Shown: positions 35,598-44,385 of the stretch, piece by piece
Position numbering within the stretch: the first letter of the stretch is position 1
Layout: each line of letters starts with the position of its first letter
Origin: Selenomonas sp. F0473
Lineage (GTDB): Bacteria > Bacillota > Negativicutes > Selenomonadales > Selenomonadaceae
Direction: 5' to 3'
Assembly (NCBI RefSeq): GCF_000315545.1
Contig: NZ_JH992902.1
Span: 717,280-781,279 of the forward strand
Length of the DNA: 64,000 nt
Translations under genes and position numbers: made by a program
The notes under the pieces: model-generated
Databases searched by the model: none
Told to the model about the DNA's origin: nothing
Seen by the model: only the letters and a program-made list of their open reading frames with translations

Positions 35598-36305
35598 TCA
35601 GCCGACGGCCGTCTCGAGCGCGATCTCTATCATATCTTCGAACGTCGTCTGACGCTCCTCGGCCGTGCAGCGCTCCCCCGTCACGAGATGATCGCTGACC
35701 GTAAAGAGCGCAAGCGCCCGGCGCCCGAACTTCGCCGCGAGCGTGTAAAGCGCCGCGGCCTCCATCTCGACGGCAAGCACGCCGTATTTGCGCAGCTTTT
35801 CATTATCGATCTCCTCGTCGTAGAACCGGTCGACGGAGATCACATTGCCGACGCGCACGGGGAGGTTCAGTTTCTTCGCGTTCTCCACCGCGGCAGCGAG
35901 CAGATCATAGTCCGCGAGCGGCGCATAGTTGATGCTCCCGCCGAAGATGTTGCGGATCATGGAGGAGTCCGTCGTCGCCCCCTGCGCGATCAGCACGTCG
36001 CGCAGCTTCACCTTCTCGTGCATCCCGCCGCAGGTGCCGACGCGGATGAGTTTCTGCACGCCGTAGTGCTCCATGAGTTCGTTCGCATAGATGGAGATCG
36101 ACGGCATCCCCATGCCCGTCCCCTGCACCGATACGCGCGTGCCCCGGTATGTCCCCGTGTAGCCGAGGATATTACGGATGGATGTGTACTCTTTCGCGCC
36201 CTCGAGAAAATGCTCCGCGATGAACTTCGCGCGCAGCGGATCCCCCGGCAGCAGGATACGGTCGGCAATCTCCCCCGGGGCGGCGGCAATATGCGGTGTG
36301 CTCAT
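35598..36305 (-). CDS. deoD: Purine-nucleoside phosphorylase, DeoD type
   Basis: A 235-residue hexameric-type nucleoside phosphorylase that splits purine (deoxy)ribonucleosides with phosphate. Visible motifs: N-terminal [23 protein letters not shown] (phosphate site), [39 protein letters not shown], and the nucleoside-binding [12 protein letters not shown] followed by TVSDH with the catalytic Asp. Length fits the family. It sits 62 bases downstream of galE and just upstream of a terminator. The gap before it contains a short GAAAGC-GAAA-GCTTTC hairpin. Confidence 0.96.
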   Translation of the reverse strand: MSTPHIAAAPGEIADRILLPGDPLRAKFIAEHFLEGAKEYTSIRNILGYTGTYRGTRVSVQGTGMGMPSISIYANELMEHYGVQKLIRVGTCGGMHEKVKLRDVLIAQGATTDSSMIRNIFGGSINYAPLADYDLLAAAVENAKKLNLPVRVGNVISVDRFYDEEIDNEKLRKYGVLAVEMEAAALYTLAAKFGRRALALFTVSDHLVTGERCTAEERQTTFEDMIEIALETAVG

Positions 36306-36367
36306 AGAAATGCTCCTTTGCTATCGGCAAATATCATATTCTTATAGATGTGAAAGCTTTCGCTTTC

Positions 36368-37357
36368 TCAATCCTCATACCCGTTCGGATGCGATGCGTG
36401 CCAGCGCCACGCCGTGCCGATGATCTCCTCCACATCCGTGAACCGAGGGTCCCAGCCGAGCGCTATGCGCGCCTTTTCGCTCGACGCGATCAGCTGCGCT
36501 GGATCGCCCGCGCGGCGCGGGCCGATCTCCACCGCGATCTCCTTGCCCGTCGCTTTTTCCGCAGCCGCGATCATCTCCTTGACCGAGAATCCGCTGCCGC
36601 TCCCGAGGTTGAAGATATCGCTCTCGCCTCCGCGCCTCAGATAGTCGAGCGCGCGCATGTGGGCATCCGCGAGGTCGACGACGTGAATATAGTCGCGCAG
36701 ACAAGTGCCGTCGGGCGTCGGATAGTCGTCGCCGTAGATCGTGATGTGGCTGCGTCTCCCGGTCGGCACCTGTAGGATGAGCGGGATGAGATGCGTCTCC
36801 GTCCGATGGTCCTCGCCGATCGATCCGTCCGGCAGCGCGCCCGCCGCATTGAAATAGCGCAGCGAAACATAGCGCACGCCGTCGGCGCGGCTCACCCACT
36901 TCATCATCTTCTCCATCGTGAGCTTCGTCTCGCCGTAAGTATTCGTCGGGTTCGTCTCGTCGTCCTCACGGATCGGCACGCGCTTCGGCTCGCCGTAGAC
37001 CGCCGCCGTCGAAGAAAAAACGATTTTATCCGCGCCGTGCCGCACCATCGCCTCGAGCAGCACCTGCATCCCGTAGACATTGTTGTTGAAATAGAGGAGC
37101 GGCCGCTCCATGCTCTCCCCCACGAGAGAGTTCGCCGCGAAGTGAATGACCGCTTCAATTTCATGTTCCGTGAATATGCGGTCCAGCACCTCCGCATCGC
37201 GAATGTCGCCCTCATAGAATGCCGCGTTCGGATGCAGCGCCCCGCGGTGCCCCGTCTGGAGATTATCGACAACGACGACCTCTTCTCCGCTTGCAGCCAG
37301 TTGATGCGCGGCATGCGCGCCGATGTAGCCCGCGCCGCCACAAACGAGTATAGCCAT
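36368..37357 (-). CDS. galE: UDP-glucose 4-epimerase
   Basis: A 329-residue extended short-chain dehydrogenase interconverting UDP-glucose and UDP-galactose. Motifs: NAD loop VCGGAGYIGAHAAHQL, catalytic Ser/Thr region SSTAAVYGEPKRVPI, and YGETKLTMEKMM with the YxxxK pair. Next come RYFNAAGALPDGSIGEDH and, downstream, YGDDYPTPDGTCLRDYIHVVDLADAH. The length is typical of bacterial GalE. It has a good promoter upstream (37382-37410). UDP-galactose is used for LPS or capsule and for galactose catabolism; other genes of either pathway are not in this window. Confidence 0.96.
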   Translation of the reverse strand: MAILVCGGAGYIGAHAAHQLAASGEEVVVVDNLQTGHRGALHPNAAFYEGDIRDAEVLDRIFTEHEIEAVIHFAANSLVGESMERPLLYFNNNVYGMQVLLEAMVRHGADKIVFSSTAAVYGEPKRVPIREDDETNPTNTYGETKLTMEKMMKWVSRADGVRYVSLRYFNAAGALPDGSIGEDHRTETHLIPLILQVPTGRRSHITIYGDDYPTPDGTCLRDYIHVVDLADAHMRALDYLRRGGESDIFNLGSGSGFSVKEMIAAAEKATGKEIAVEIGPRRAGDPAQLIASSEKARIALGWDPRFTDVEEIIGTAWRWHASHPNGYED

Positions 37358-37381
37358 GTTCCGTTTTCTCCTTTCGGGTCT

Positions 37382-37410
37382 ATTTTACAGCCAATATATA
37401 GGCTTGGCAA
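37382..37410 (-). promoter_or_regulatory. Promoter of galE
   Basis: TTGCCA (37405-37410) and TAAAAT (37382-37387) with a 17-base spacer on the minus strand. The spacer is itself an imperfect inverted repeat (AGCC-TATATAT-TGGCT), so a regulator might bind between the hexamers. Confidence 0.75.
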
Positions 37411-37453
37411 GCGCCCCTATCATAACGCCGCGATAACAGCGATAGATACTATT

Positions 37454-38488
37454 TCATTTGGGCGCTGCATGAAGGTCAGGGTACATACAATCCGCCATGT
37501 ATCTGATTCCGTCCAGCACCCGAATACCCGGCGCATATACGTATGTGAACGGAAGCCCGTAAATACGCTGATGATGGACGGCATCCAAACTGTTCAGAGC
37601 AATGTCATTGCGTACCATATCCTCATAATAGGATCGATCCCGTTCATCCGTACACATCACAAAGATAATCTCCGGATTGCACCGGAGGATTTCTTCTTTA
37701 TTGACGGTATGCTCTTCCCCCGATACGAGCTCGCCGCCCAGTCGCTCGACCATATCTCCGACAAGCCACTGCCGCTCATAGTTGAAAATATATGCGGGCG
37801 TATTATATTGGAGCACCATCACTGTCGGATGTTCCCCGACTTCCCGCGCCCTGCCGCAGACCTCTCGAATCTGTGTCCGTATTTCACGGACATAGCTTTC
37901 TCCCAAAGCTCTTTGGTTAAAAATCTCCGCCATGTCAAGAATGAACCGGCATTCATCCTCTACTTCTGCATTTTTCTTGACACTATTAGATGAGGCCATA
38001 ATATACGTTGGAATATTTCTTTCTCTCCAAAATGTCGTATTAATCAAGGCTCCCTTGGAGAAGGTCGACCCCCACCCTACGATGAAGTCGGGCTCATACA
38101 TGACGATGGTCTCCCTGTCAAACTCATGCCGAATGATCGGGGGGAGTTTCGCATTGGCCGTATATTTGGGGTCGAAGCCGTCCATATATTTGTTCGACAC
38201 CGATGCGGCCACGACAGATTGACCCGCCCCCAGCGCGAATATCGTTTCCAGACTGCCCTTTTGATTGGTAATCACCCGATGGGGAATCCGGTCAAACGCG
38301 ATGTCAATCGGTTGTTTTCTTTCGTCATAGGTATGAATGACGACATGTCCATAAGCATGATCCGGGGCGCTGTCGGGAGACAGTATTTCCGGAGCGGATA
38401 CGGGGTGTGCTTGATTCTCCTGTACCAGCGTACCGACCCCAAGCCCCATCAGCGCCAATAGAGAAAAACCGACGATTATTTGTTTCAT
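37454..38488 (-). CDS. ABC-type iron/cobalamin periplasmic-binding protein (PF01497-like)
   Basis: A 344-residue binding protein of the BtuF/FhuD/FepB class. The segments HRVITNQKGSLETIFALGAGQSVVAAS, YEPDFIVGWGSTF, VNKEEILRCNPEIIFV and the C-terminal LDGIRYMADCMYPDLH match that fold's layout. The N-terminus is hydrophobic (about 3-23) without a lipobox Cys, so it is a secreted or membrane-anchored periplasmic protein rather than a lipoprotein. It lies 21 bases downstream of a TonB-dependent receptor gene and is surely co-transcribed. No permease or ATPase follows, so its inner-membrane partner is elsewhere. The pair is visibly richer in A+T than its neighbours. Ligand (ferric siderophore, haem or corrinoid) is unknown. 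Confidence 0.82.
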   Translation of the reverse strand: MKQIIVGFSLLALMGLGVGTLVQENQAHPVSAPEILSPDSAPDHAYGHVVIHTYDERKQPIDIAFDRIPHRVITNQKGSLETIFALGAGQSVVAASVSNKYMDGFDPKYTANAKLPPIIRHEFDRETIVMYEPDFIVGWGSTFSKGALINTTFWRERNIPTYIMASSNSVKKNAEVEDECRFILDMAEIFNQRALGESYVREIRTQIREVCGRAREVGEHPTVMVLQYNTPAYIFNYERQWLVGDMVERLGGELVSGEEHTVNKEEILRCNPEIIFVMCTDERDRSYYEDMVRNDIALNSLDAVHHQRIYGLPFTYVYAPGIRVLDGIRYMADCMYPDLHAAPK

Positions 38489-38509
38489 TTTTAAACTGCT
38501 TACAGTCGC

Positions 38510-40765
38510 TTAGAAATCGTACTTGACGCCGAACATAAAACTCCGTCCGCTCTGCGGAAACGCTCCGATACTGCACAGCGCATAATACTTATTCTCCCAA
38601 GCTTCATTGAACACATTATCCACCACGGCATATACCGACAATTGATCATCCATTTTGTAATTCATGGACAAACGGCTCACGATGAACCGACGGTCGGTAA
38701 AATAGCGCCGATTCATCCCTGAATAAATCATCGTAGAGAAATCGGCATTAAACCGATCCTTTCGATATCCAATATCGACGCCGTATTTATTCACCGGTCT
38801 GATAGAATTCACCAATACGTTGACGGAAGTTCCCGTGTCGGGATCAACCGTAACATTCTTCCCCTTAAAATCATCATGCACATAGGAATACGTCATACCG
38901 ACGGACCATGTATCAGAGATTTTCTTATGCAGTCCCAAATTGATCGCTCTTTTCTTTTGAACTGCATTGATCGCTCTATTGGATACCTTTCCATTCGGCC
39001 CTACGACCGAATACTGTCCGATGGCATTGCTCATGTCTATATACGAATAATTTACATCAAAAGCAAACCCCCGATAAACTTTTCGGATCCCCAAGTTATA
39101 GGCGTTTCCTTTTTCATTGTTGAGTTTTTCAAACGTGCTCGAAAAATCTGCACTCCATAACGGACGGTTGACCTGAGCCCATGAAGCGTATATGGTTGCG
39201 GACGGATCGATTAAATACTGACTCGACAGGATCAAGCTGCCATGACTATATTTACCGCTTTTGCTCACATTATTCCCGCTGATCGTTCCAATGGAATAGT
39301 CGCCGTAATGATCATATCGAAACGCAGGAGTGACTTCCCAATTGTCGGTTACATGGATTTTATCCTGAACATAAGCGCTGAAATTATTCCGTTTGATGGA
39401 GTTAATATCCCGGAAATAATTTGTCGCGGCATTTGGATTGATTCTATCCCATTTGCTCTGCGTCATCAGCGCGCCGAACAAAACATCATGCTTCCCCCAA
39501 TGTTTCCCAAGCTGCAGCTGGATTCCTCTCATGAATTCCCTGTCGCGTGTGGACCATTGCGGAATCTCTGTCTGCGTATCCCAATGTTCCAACAGCCATG
39601 AGATACGGCTTTGAGGGAGCCCCCACAGCCTTCCTCTCCTGTTATTCCAATAGGAAGTCCGCTCATCGAAAATCCTTACGAAACTTTCCATATGACGATC
39701 ATTGGCAAAGACATAGGTTAAGCTGAGGTTCTTGGCAATCGTCTCCGTATAGGATCCGAGCAGCCCCTCGTAAATAAACCAGTTGCGATATCCTCTCTCC
39801 CAAAAATCAGAGTTATGCCATCCATAGTCTCCTCCGGCGGCATGGTACAACGTATCGTCCAGCAGATTGCTCAAATGTCTGTAGTCCGGCGCCGTCAGCG
39901 GCATTCCTGAGCGGTCATAGGAATAATTGTAAAGGAAGGACAATCTATGCGTTTTGTCAAAATCATTGTCAATCTTAACGGTAACATTCGTATCTTTAAA
40001 ATCTGTCCCTATAAATTTTCGGTTGACTCCCGTAAGGCCATCCTTATAATGCGTACTTCCGCCTCTATCCTGATTCACCGCAATATAATACCGTAGTTTC
40101 CCCTGATTTGCAGGACCCGATGTATTGACCGCGTAATAATGGCGCCCCCATGAGCCCGTTCCTATATCGACTGCAGAACGCGGCTGAAGGCTTCCCCTTC
40201 TGGTAATGATATTGATGGCTCCGCCTGTGGCATCCGACCCATATACGGATGCGCCCGGCCCCTTGATTACCTCTATCTGTTCAACCAGATCCATATTGTT
40301 GAGCAGATACATCGCCATGACATTTTTGGAATTGCCATAACTGGAGTGTCCCGCAAAATTACTTGCCCCATTATCGAGACGTCGGCCGTCCAACAGGATC
40401 ACAACATGCCCGTCGCCGTTAATCTGTACTTCCGACGTGTATGTTCCGCCGCCGTACATGCCGCCGTGGAATCCCGTGTCGCTGATTAAGACGCCGGGTA
40501 CCGTTTTTATCGCCTCCGCAAGGCTCTTATAGTGTTTTCGTTCAATTTCTTCCCTTGCGATAACGCTGACATCCCCGCCCGTACGGTAATATGACTGGGC
40601 CGTCACTTCATTTCCGAATTTATCATATTTGCCGTCCCCATATACGGTCACATTTTCAAGGTAATAGGTTGCAAGACCCGCATCCGTCGTCTTAGATGCG
40701 CCGATTGATACGCCGGCATACGATGTTACGCATAAAGCCGCCAATACCGCACAAGTTTTCTTCAT
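38510..40765 (-). CDS. TonB-dependent outer-membrane receptor
   Basis: A 751-residue outer-membrane receptor. After a signal peptide (MKKTCAVLAALCVTSYAGVSIGA) comes a plug domain with a ferric-receptor-like order: IAREEIERKHYKSLAEAIKTVPGVLI, VVILLDGRRL, and IEVIKGPGASVYGSDATGGAINIITR. A long Tyr/Asn-rich beta barrel follows and ends in aromatic GVKYDF, the usual barrel signal. The start ATG at 40765 is set by AAGGAGAGG; the upstream open frame to 40822 is discarded. It is followed by a binding protein gene. Base composition is lower in GC than surrounding genes. Such receptors take up ferric siderophores, haem or cobalamin using TonB-ExbBD, which are not in the window. No cobalamin riboswitch was seen. 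Confidence 0.93.
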   Translation of the reverse strand: MKKTCAVLAALCVTSYAGVSIGASKTTDAGLATYYLENVTVYGDGKYDKFGNEVTAQSYYRTGGDVSVIAREEIERKHYKSLAEAIKTVPGVLISDTGFHGGMYGGGTYTSEVQINGDGHVVILLDGRRLDNGASNFAGHSSYGNSKNVMAMYLLNNMDLVEQIEVIKGPGASVYGSDATGGAINIITRRGSLQPRSAVDIGTGSWGRHYYAVNTSGPANQGKLRYYIAVNQDRGGSTHYKDGLTGVNRKFIGTDFKDTNVTVKIDNDFDKTHRLSFLYNYSYDRSGMPLTAPDYRHLSNLLDDTLYHAAGGDYGWHNSDFWERGYRNWFIYEGLLGSYTETIAKNLSLTYVFANDRHMESFVRIFDERTSYWNNRRGRLWGLPQSRISWLLEHWDTQTEIPQWSTRDREFMRGIQLQLGKHWGKHDVLFGALMTQSKWDRINPNAATNYFRDINSIKRNNFSAYVQDKIHVTDNWEVTPAFRYDHYGDYSIGTISGNNVSKSGKYSHGSLILSSQYLIDPSATIYASWAQVNRPLWSADFSSTFEKLNNEKGNAYNLGIRKVYRGFAFDVNYSYIDMSNAIGQYSVVGPNGKVSNRAINAVQKKRAINLGLHKKISDTWSVGMTYSYVHDDFKGKNVTVDPDTGTSVNVLVNSIRPVNKYGVDIGYRKDRFNADFSTMIYSGMNRRYFTDRRFIVSRLSMNYKMDDQLSVYAVVDNVFNEAWENKYYALCSIGAFPQSGRSFMFGVKYDF

Positions 40766-40870
40766 CTTGATCCTCTCCTTCTTTAATAAAAATACGCCTC
40801 CTGTATACGCCCCTCCATTCATAGATTATCCAAGAAAATACTATAAATATTTTAACCATTTATAATCCAC

Positions 40871-40899
40871 ATGATATCATTTGTTTATATTATCGTCAA
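40871..40899 (-). promoter_or_regulatory. Promoter of the TonB receptor with a palindrome on the -10
   Basis: TTGACG (40894-40899) and TATCAT (40871-40876) with a 17-base spacer on the minus strand. The -10 lies inside the perfect palindrome ATGATATCAT (40871-40880), in an AT-rich context reminiscent of a Fur-type operator. No full consensus Fur box was matched. Confidence 0.65.
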
Positions 40900-40922
40900 T
40901 ATATAAGCATATTCCCTTACGC

Positions 40923-40952
40923 AAAAAATAACCGGCAAAATTGCTTGCCGGT
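40923..40952 (-). terminator. Terminator after htpX
   Basis: ACCGGCAA...TTGCCGGT (8-bp perfect stem, 40931-40952) followed on the minus strand by TTATTTTTT. Confidence 0.8.
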
Positions 40953-41002
40953 CGGAATTTTAGCTTTTATTCTATTAGCTGTGCATATTCTTTTTCGGTT
41001 AC

Positions 41003-41872
41003 TCACCGAACGCCCATGCGCTGCGCCTGTGCGCGCAGGCGCGCGATGCGCTCCTGCGTGTCCGGATGTGTCGAGAAGAGGCTCTTAAAGGAGATGTCTC
41101 TGCCCGTCAGCGGGTTGATGATGCACATATGTGCGGTCGCGGGCGTCGCCTCGGGGAGAGGCGCGCCGTGGACGGCATAGTACTCGATCTTCTCGAGCGC
41201 TGAGGCAAGGTCGTTCGGATTGCCGCAGAACTCTGCGCCCGTCTCGTCCGCGCTGTACTCGCGCGAGCGTGAGATCGCCATCTGGATGAGCGCCGCTGCG
41301 ATCGGCGCGATAATCGCCGTCGCAATCAGGCCGATGATGCCGCCGCGGTCGTCGTCGCTTGAGCGCCCGCCGCCGAATATCGCCGCCCACTGCGCGATAT
41401 TCGCCGCGTAGGAGATAACGGTCGCCATCGTCGCCGCCACCGTCGAAATCAGAATATCACGGTGCTTTACATGGGCGAGCTCATGGCCGAGCACGCCTGC
41501 GATCTCGTTGTAGTCGAGCGCACGCATGAGCCCCGTCGTGACGGCGACCGCCGCGTTCGACGGATTGCGTCCCGTCGCGAAGGCGTTCGGCGCATCCTCG
41601 TTGATGATGTAGACGCGCGGCATCGGCAGCTCCGCCTTCCCCGCGAGTTTTTCCACGAGTCCGTAGAGCTCGGGCGCGCTCGAACGGTCGACCTCCTGCG
41701 CGTTGTACATGCTGAGCACCATGCGGTCGGAGAACCAATACGAGAAGAAGTTCATGGCGAGCGCGATGACAAGCATCACGGTCATGCCCGTATGTCCGGC
41801 GAATATGCCGCCGAGTGCAACCATGAGCGCCATGAGGAGCGCCATGAGCATTGTTGTCTTGAGGGAGTTCAT
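41003..41872 (-). CDS. htpX: HtpX-like membrane zinc metalloprotease (M48)
   Basis: A 289-residue inner-membrane peptidase of family M48. Two N-terminal membrane helices (about 7-25 and 30-48), the zinc motif [10 protein letters not shown] with HExxH, two further hydrophobic stretches (about 140-160 and 178-198), and the third zinc ligand in [13 protein letters not shown]. HtpX degrades misfolded membrane proteins in envelope stress. AAGGAGG precedes the ATG. It stands alone between serA and the TonB receptor with its own terminator. Confidence 0.95.
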   Translation of the reverse strand: MNSLKTTMLMALLMALMVALGGIFAGHTGMTVMLVIALAMNFFSYWFSDRMVLSMYNAQEVDRSSAPELYGLVEKLAGKAELPMPRVYIINEDAPNAFATGRNPSNAAVAVTTGLMRALDYNEIAGVLGHELAHVKHRDILISTVAATMATVISYAANIAQWAAIFGGGRSSDDDRGGIIGLIATAIIAPIAAALIQMAISRSREYSADETGAEFCGNPNDLASALEKIEYYAVHGAPLPEATPATAHMCIINPLTGRDISFKSLFSTHPDTQERIARLRAQAQRMGVR

Positions 41873-41978
41873 ACAATCTGCCTCCTTAGAATCGATTGAC
41901 TTTGTCTTTTTGACTATAATACTGAAGGATTATGGAAAAAGGCTGAAATTCGCGGTTCTCTATGGAGGAATATGCGCA

Positions 41979-43559
41979 TCAGACCGATTCAAAATTAACG
42001 AGCTTTGCGTCAAAGATGCCGTCGAGTGCCACGACGCGCGCGAGCGTCTCCGCCGGAATGTCGTGGTCCACCGTGAGCACCATGATGTTCGTCCCCGCGC
42101 GGTCGGATTTCCCCACCTGCATCGCGGAGATGTTGATGCCCGCCGCGCCCATGATGGAGCCGATCGTGCCGATGACGCCGGGGCGGTTGATATGCGGGCA
42201 GATGAGAATGCGCGCGTGCGGGTCGACGTCCACGCGGAACCGGTTGATGCGGACGATGCGCCCCTCCGTTCCGAAGAGCGTTCCCTGCACCTCGGTCACC
42301 TTATCCCCCGCCGACGCACGTACGGTGATGAGCGTTGAGAAATCGGACGTCTCCTTCTCCTTGACCTCGGTCACCTTGATGCCGCGCGACTTCGCGACGC
42401 TCGGCGCGTTGACATAGTTGATCTCGCTCTCAAGGATGGGGTTGAGCATGCCCTTGAGCACCGCCGTCGTGAGGAAGCTCGTATTGACATCGGTAATCTC
42501 GCCGTTGTAGACGACCTCCACGCGCGTGACAGGGCCTGCGGCAAGAGAGCAGACCGTGCAGCCGAGGCGTTCGGCGAGTGTGATGTAGGGACGGATGACG
42601 CGCATGACTTCGGGGGAAACGGGGGCCATGTTGACCGCCGTCGTCACGGGTTCGCCCCGCAGTGCGGCGCGGATGCCCTCCGCCACGTCGACGGACACGC
42701 CGATCTGCGCCTCGACAGTCGATGCGCCGAGATGCGGCGTCAGGACAATGCCCGGCACGCCGCGCAGCGGGTGATCCGCCGGGAGCGGTTCCTCCTCGAA
42801 CACGTCGACGGCCGCCCCCGCGACGATTCCCTCGCGTACCGCCGCCGCGAGATCCGCCTCGTCGATGATGCCGCCGCGCGCGCAGTTGACGAGACGCACG
42901 CCAGGCTTCATCCGGCGCATCTGCGCTATGGAGATCATGCCGCGCGTCTCCTTGGTCAGCGGCATATGCACCGTGATGAAATCCGCTTCCTTAAATATAT
43001 CGTCGAGCGTCCCGATCGTCACCCCGAGCGCCTGCGCACGCTCCTCGTTGACGTATGGATCATAGGCGACGACGTTCATGTCAAAGGCGAGAGCGCGCTT
43101 TGCGACGCCGCTGCCGATGCGCCCCATGCCGATGACGCCGAGCGTCTTGCCGCGCAGTTCCACGCCGACATACGCCTTGCGGTTCCACTCCCCCCGCCGC
43201 ATCGTTTCGTCTGCCGCCGGGATATTGCGCGCCATCGACAGCATCATCGCCATCGTGTGCTCCGTCGCCGCGATCGTGTTGCCGCCCGGCGAATTGATCA
43301 CGATGATGCCGCGCTCGGTCGCCACTTTCACGTCGATGTTGTCGACGCCGACGCCCGCTCTGCCGATGATCTTGAGATTCTCCGCGCGCGCGATCACATC
43401 CGCCGTCACCTTTGACGCCGAGCGCACCATGAGCGCGTCATAGCCGCCGATGATGCCCAGCAGTTCCTCATGAGAGAGTTTATCGCGCACATCGACCTCG
43501 TAGTCCGCAAGCAGCGCGATCCCCTTCGGCGAAATCCCGTCGGCAACCAAAATCTTCAT
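41979..43559 (-). CDS. serA: D-3-phosphoglycerate dehydrogenase
   Basis: A 526-residue first enzyme of serine synthesis. It has the catalytic/NAD domains (GRAGVGVDNIDVKVATERGI, GKTLGVIGMGRIGSGVAKRA, VNCARGGIIDEADL, TPHLGASTVEAQ with the catalytic His), an intervening ASB domain, and a C-terminal ACT domain (ILICPHINRPGVIGTIGSIMG), typical of the long Bacillus/Mycobacterium-type SerA. Two adjacent ATGs follow GGGAGG; the second (43559) is better spaced. The operon is single-gene with a good promoter and a tight hairpin in the 5' leader. The ACT domain suggests serine feedback, which is family knowledge. Confidence 0.96.
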   Translation of the reverse strand: MKILVADGISPKGIALLADYEVDVRDKLSHEELLGIIGGYDALMVRSASKVTADVIARAENLKIIGRAGVGVDNIDVKVATERGIIVINSPGGNTIAATEHTMAMMLSMARNIPAADETMRRGEWNRKAYVGVELRGKTLGVIGMGRIGSGVAKRALAFDMNVVAYDPYVNEERAQALGVTIGTLDDIFKEADFITVHMPLTKETRGMISIAQMRRMKPGVRLVNCARGGIIDEADLAAAVREGIVAGAAVDVFEEEPLPADHPLRGVPGIVLTPHLGASTVEAQIGVSVDVAEGIRAALRGEPVTTAVNMAPVSPEVMRVIRPYITLAERLGCTVCSLAAGPVTRVEVVYNGEITDVNTSFLTTAVLKGMLNPILESEINYVNAPSVAKSRGIKVTEVKEKETSDFSTLITVRASAGDKVTEVQGTLFGTEGRIVRINRFRVDVDPHARILICPHINRPGVIGTIGSIMGAAGINISAMQVGKSDRAGTNIMVLTVDHDIPAETLARVVALDGIFDAKLVNFESV

Positions 43560-43573
43560 CATCGTTTCCTCCC

Positions 43574-43590
43574 TGCGGCGCATCGCCGCA
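43574..43590 (-). promoter_or_regulatory. Leader hairpin immediately before the serA ribosome site
   Basis: TGCGGCG-ATG-CGCCGCA, a perfect 7-bp stem with a three-base loop, ends two bases before GGGAGG of serA. It has no T-run, so it is not a terminator; it may protect the mRNA or tune ribosome access. Confidence 0.4.
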
Positions 43591-43612
43591 CTGTGCTGAA
43601 TAATATCGATTT

Positions 43613-43641
43613 ATTATACGATTTACAGGAATGAATAGCAA
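43613..43641 (-). promoter_or_regulatory. Promoter of serA
   Basis: TTGCTA (43636-43641) and TATAAT (43613-43618) with a 17-base spacer on the minus strand, about 55 bases before the serA ATG. The rest of the 300-base gap to 43864 shows only the terminator of the next gene; no gene is seen. Confidence 0.75.
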
Positions 43642-43836
43642 TACACGGGAACAGAAAAACGCTCTCTCCCTTTGATATATCTAACTTTTTGCCGATTATC
43701 CGCCAATAAATCAAATCCACATAAATGCATCTAAAATAGAGATTTTCACCGTGTTTTGTAGACAACCAGCCGTACAGCAGGTGGATTTTTGTTTCGCGCT
43801 CTTCGTTCGCTTAGCTGGGTCACGACCCATATATAG

Positions 43837-43866
43837 AAAAACCGCTTACAGATGCAAGCGGTTTTT
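43837..43866 (-). terminator. Terminator after the small-gene cluster
   Basis: AAAAACCGCTT/AAGCGGTTTTT (11-bp perfect stem, loop 8) overlapping the stop codon of the 60-residue gene. It is followed on the minus strand by CTATATA rather than more Ts, the stem itself supplying the T-run. Confidence 0.75.
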
Positions 43867-44047
43867 ATGCAACTTCTTCGATTTCATTTGTTAAAATCTC
43901 AACCCCACTATTTTCTCCATGTCCCTTGAGCATGATGCTCTGTTCTTCGGGCTCATAATCCGGCGCACCGAGCACCGTGTCAACATAACCTTTGCCATCT
44001 ATACAGATTACTTTAACCGTTTTCCCGAGCCATTCATAGACATTCAC
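43865..44047 (-). CDS. Small hypothetical acidic protein (60 aa)
   Basis: A 60-residue protein beginning NVYEWLGKTVKVICIDGKGYVDTVLG and ending EILTNEIEEVA, read from a GTG with AGGTG upstream. The first half looks like a small beta-barrel of the LSM/SH3 kind (hydrophobic strands around a 'GKTVKVICIDGKGYVDTV' core), but no family is claimed. It is the last gene of a run of small genes, 35 bases after the 78-residue gene, and ends in a terminator. The neighbourhood has phage-like features. Confidence 0.6.
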   Translation of the reverse strand: MNVYEWLGKTVKVICIDGKGYVDTVLGAPDYEPEEQSIMLKGHGENSGVEILTNEIEEVA

Positions 44048-44082
44048 GGCTTACACCTGCTCTTATAGCATGCAAGCAGTCT

Positions 44083-44319
44083 TTATAACAAATTTTCGTT
44101 GATGTCTGGCAGCGTGTCTCGGAATGGACGTCCATTGACCATGAACTTGTCGAGCGCGTTGTCATAGGATGTAAACAACGTCCCTTCATCGTCAGCGCCA
44201 CTGCAGCATATTATTTTCTCTGTGCTCTCCGGATATATGCCGATATCGAACTTATCATCATAATAGGCAAAGTCGTTCAGATTACCAACATAATTCTCCA
44301 TGAAGTCTTGCAACGTCAT
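44083..44319 (-). CDS. Small hypothetical acidic protein (78 aa)
   Basis: A 78-residue acidic protein starting MTLQDFMENYVGNLNDFAYYDD and containing ICCSGADDEGTLFTSYDNALDKFMVNGRPFRDTL. A strong AAAGGAGGAG site precedes the ATG, so it is likely a real gene despite being unrecognised. No membrane segment or signal peptide is seen. It lies in a cluster of small genes with phage-like remnants. No function is proposed. Confidence 0.62.
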   Translation of the reverse strand: MTLQDFMENYVGNLNDFAYYDDKFDIGIYPESTEKIICCSGADDEGTLFTSYDNALDKFMVNGRPFRDTLPDINENLL

Positions 44320-44385
44320 TTCGCTTCTCCTCCTTTCTTAAAATTTCCCCATGTATACCGAGAAACTGTCACCTCTGATATAGGC

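Noticed and set aside
40766-40922. Possible cobalamin riboswitch before the TonB receptor
   Set aside because: The sequence is AT-rich with no B12-box or multi-helix fold; only a promoter and small palindromes are seen.
43559-43765. 68-codon minus-strand frame upstream of serA
   Set aside because: It spans the serA promoter and leader and has no ribosome site.
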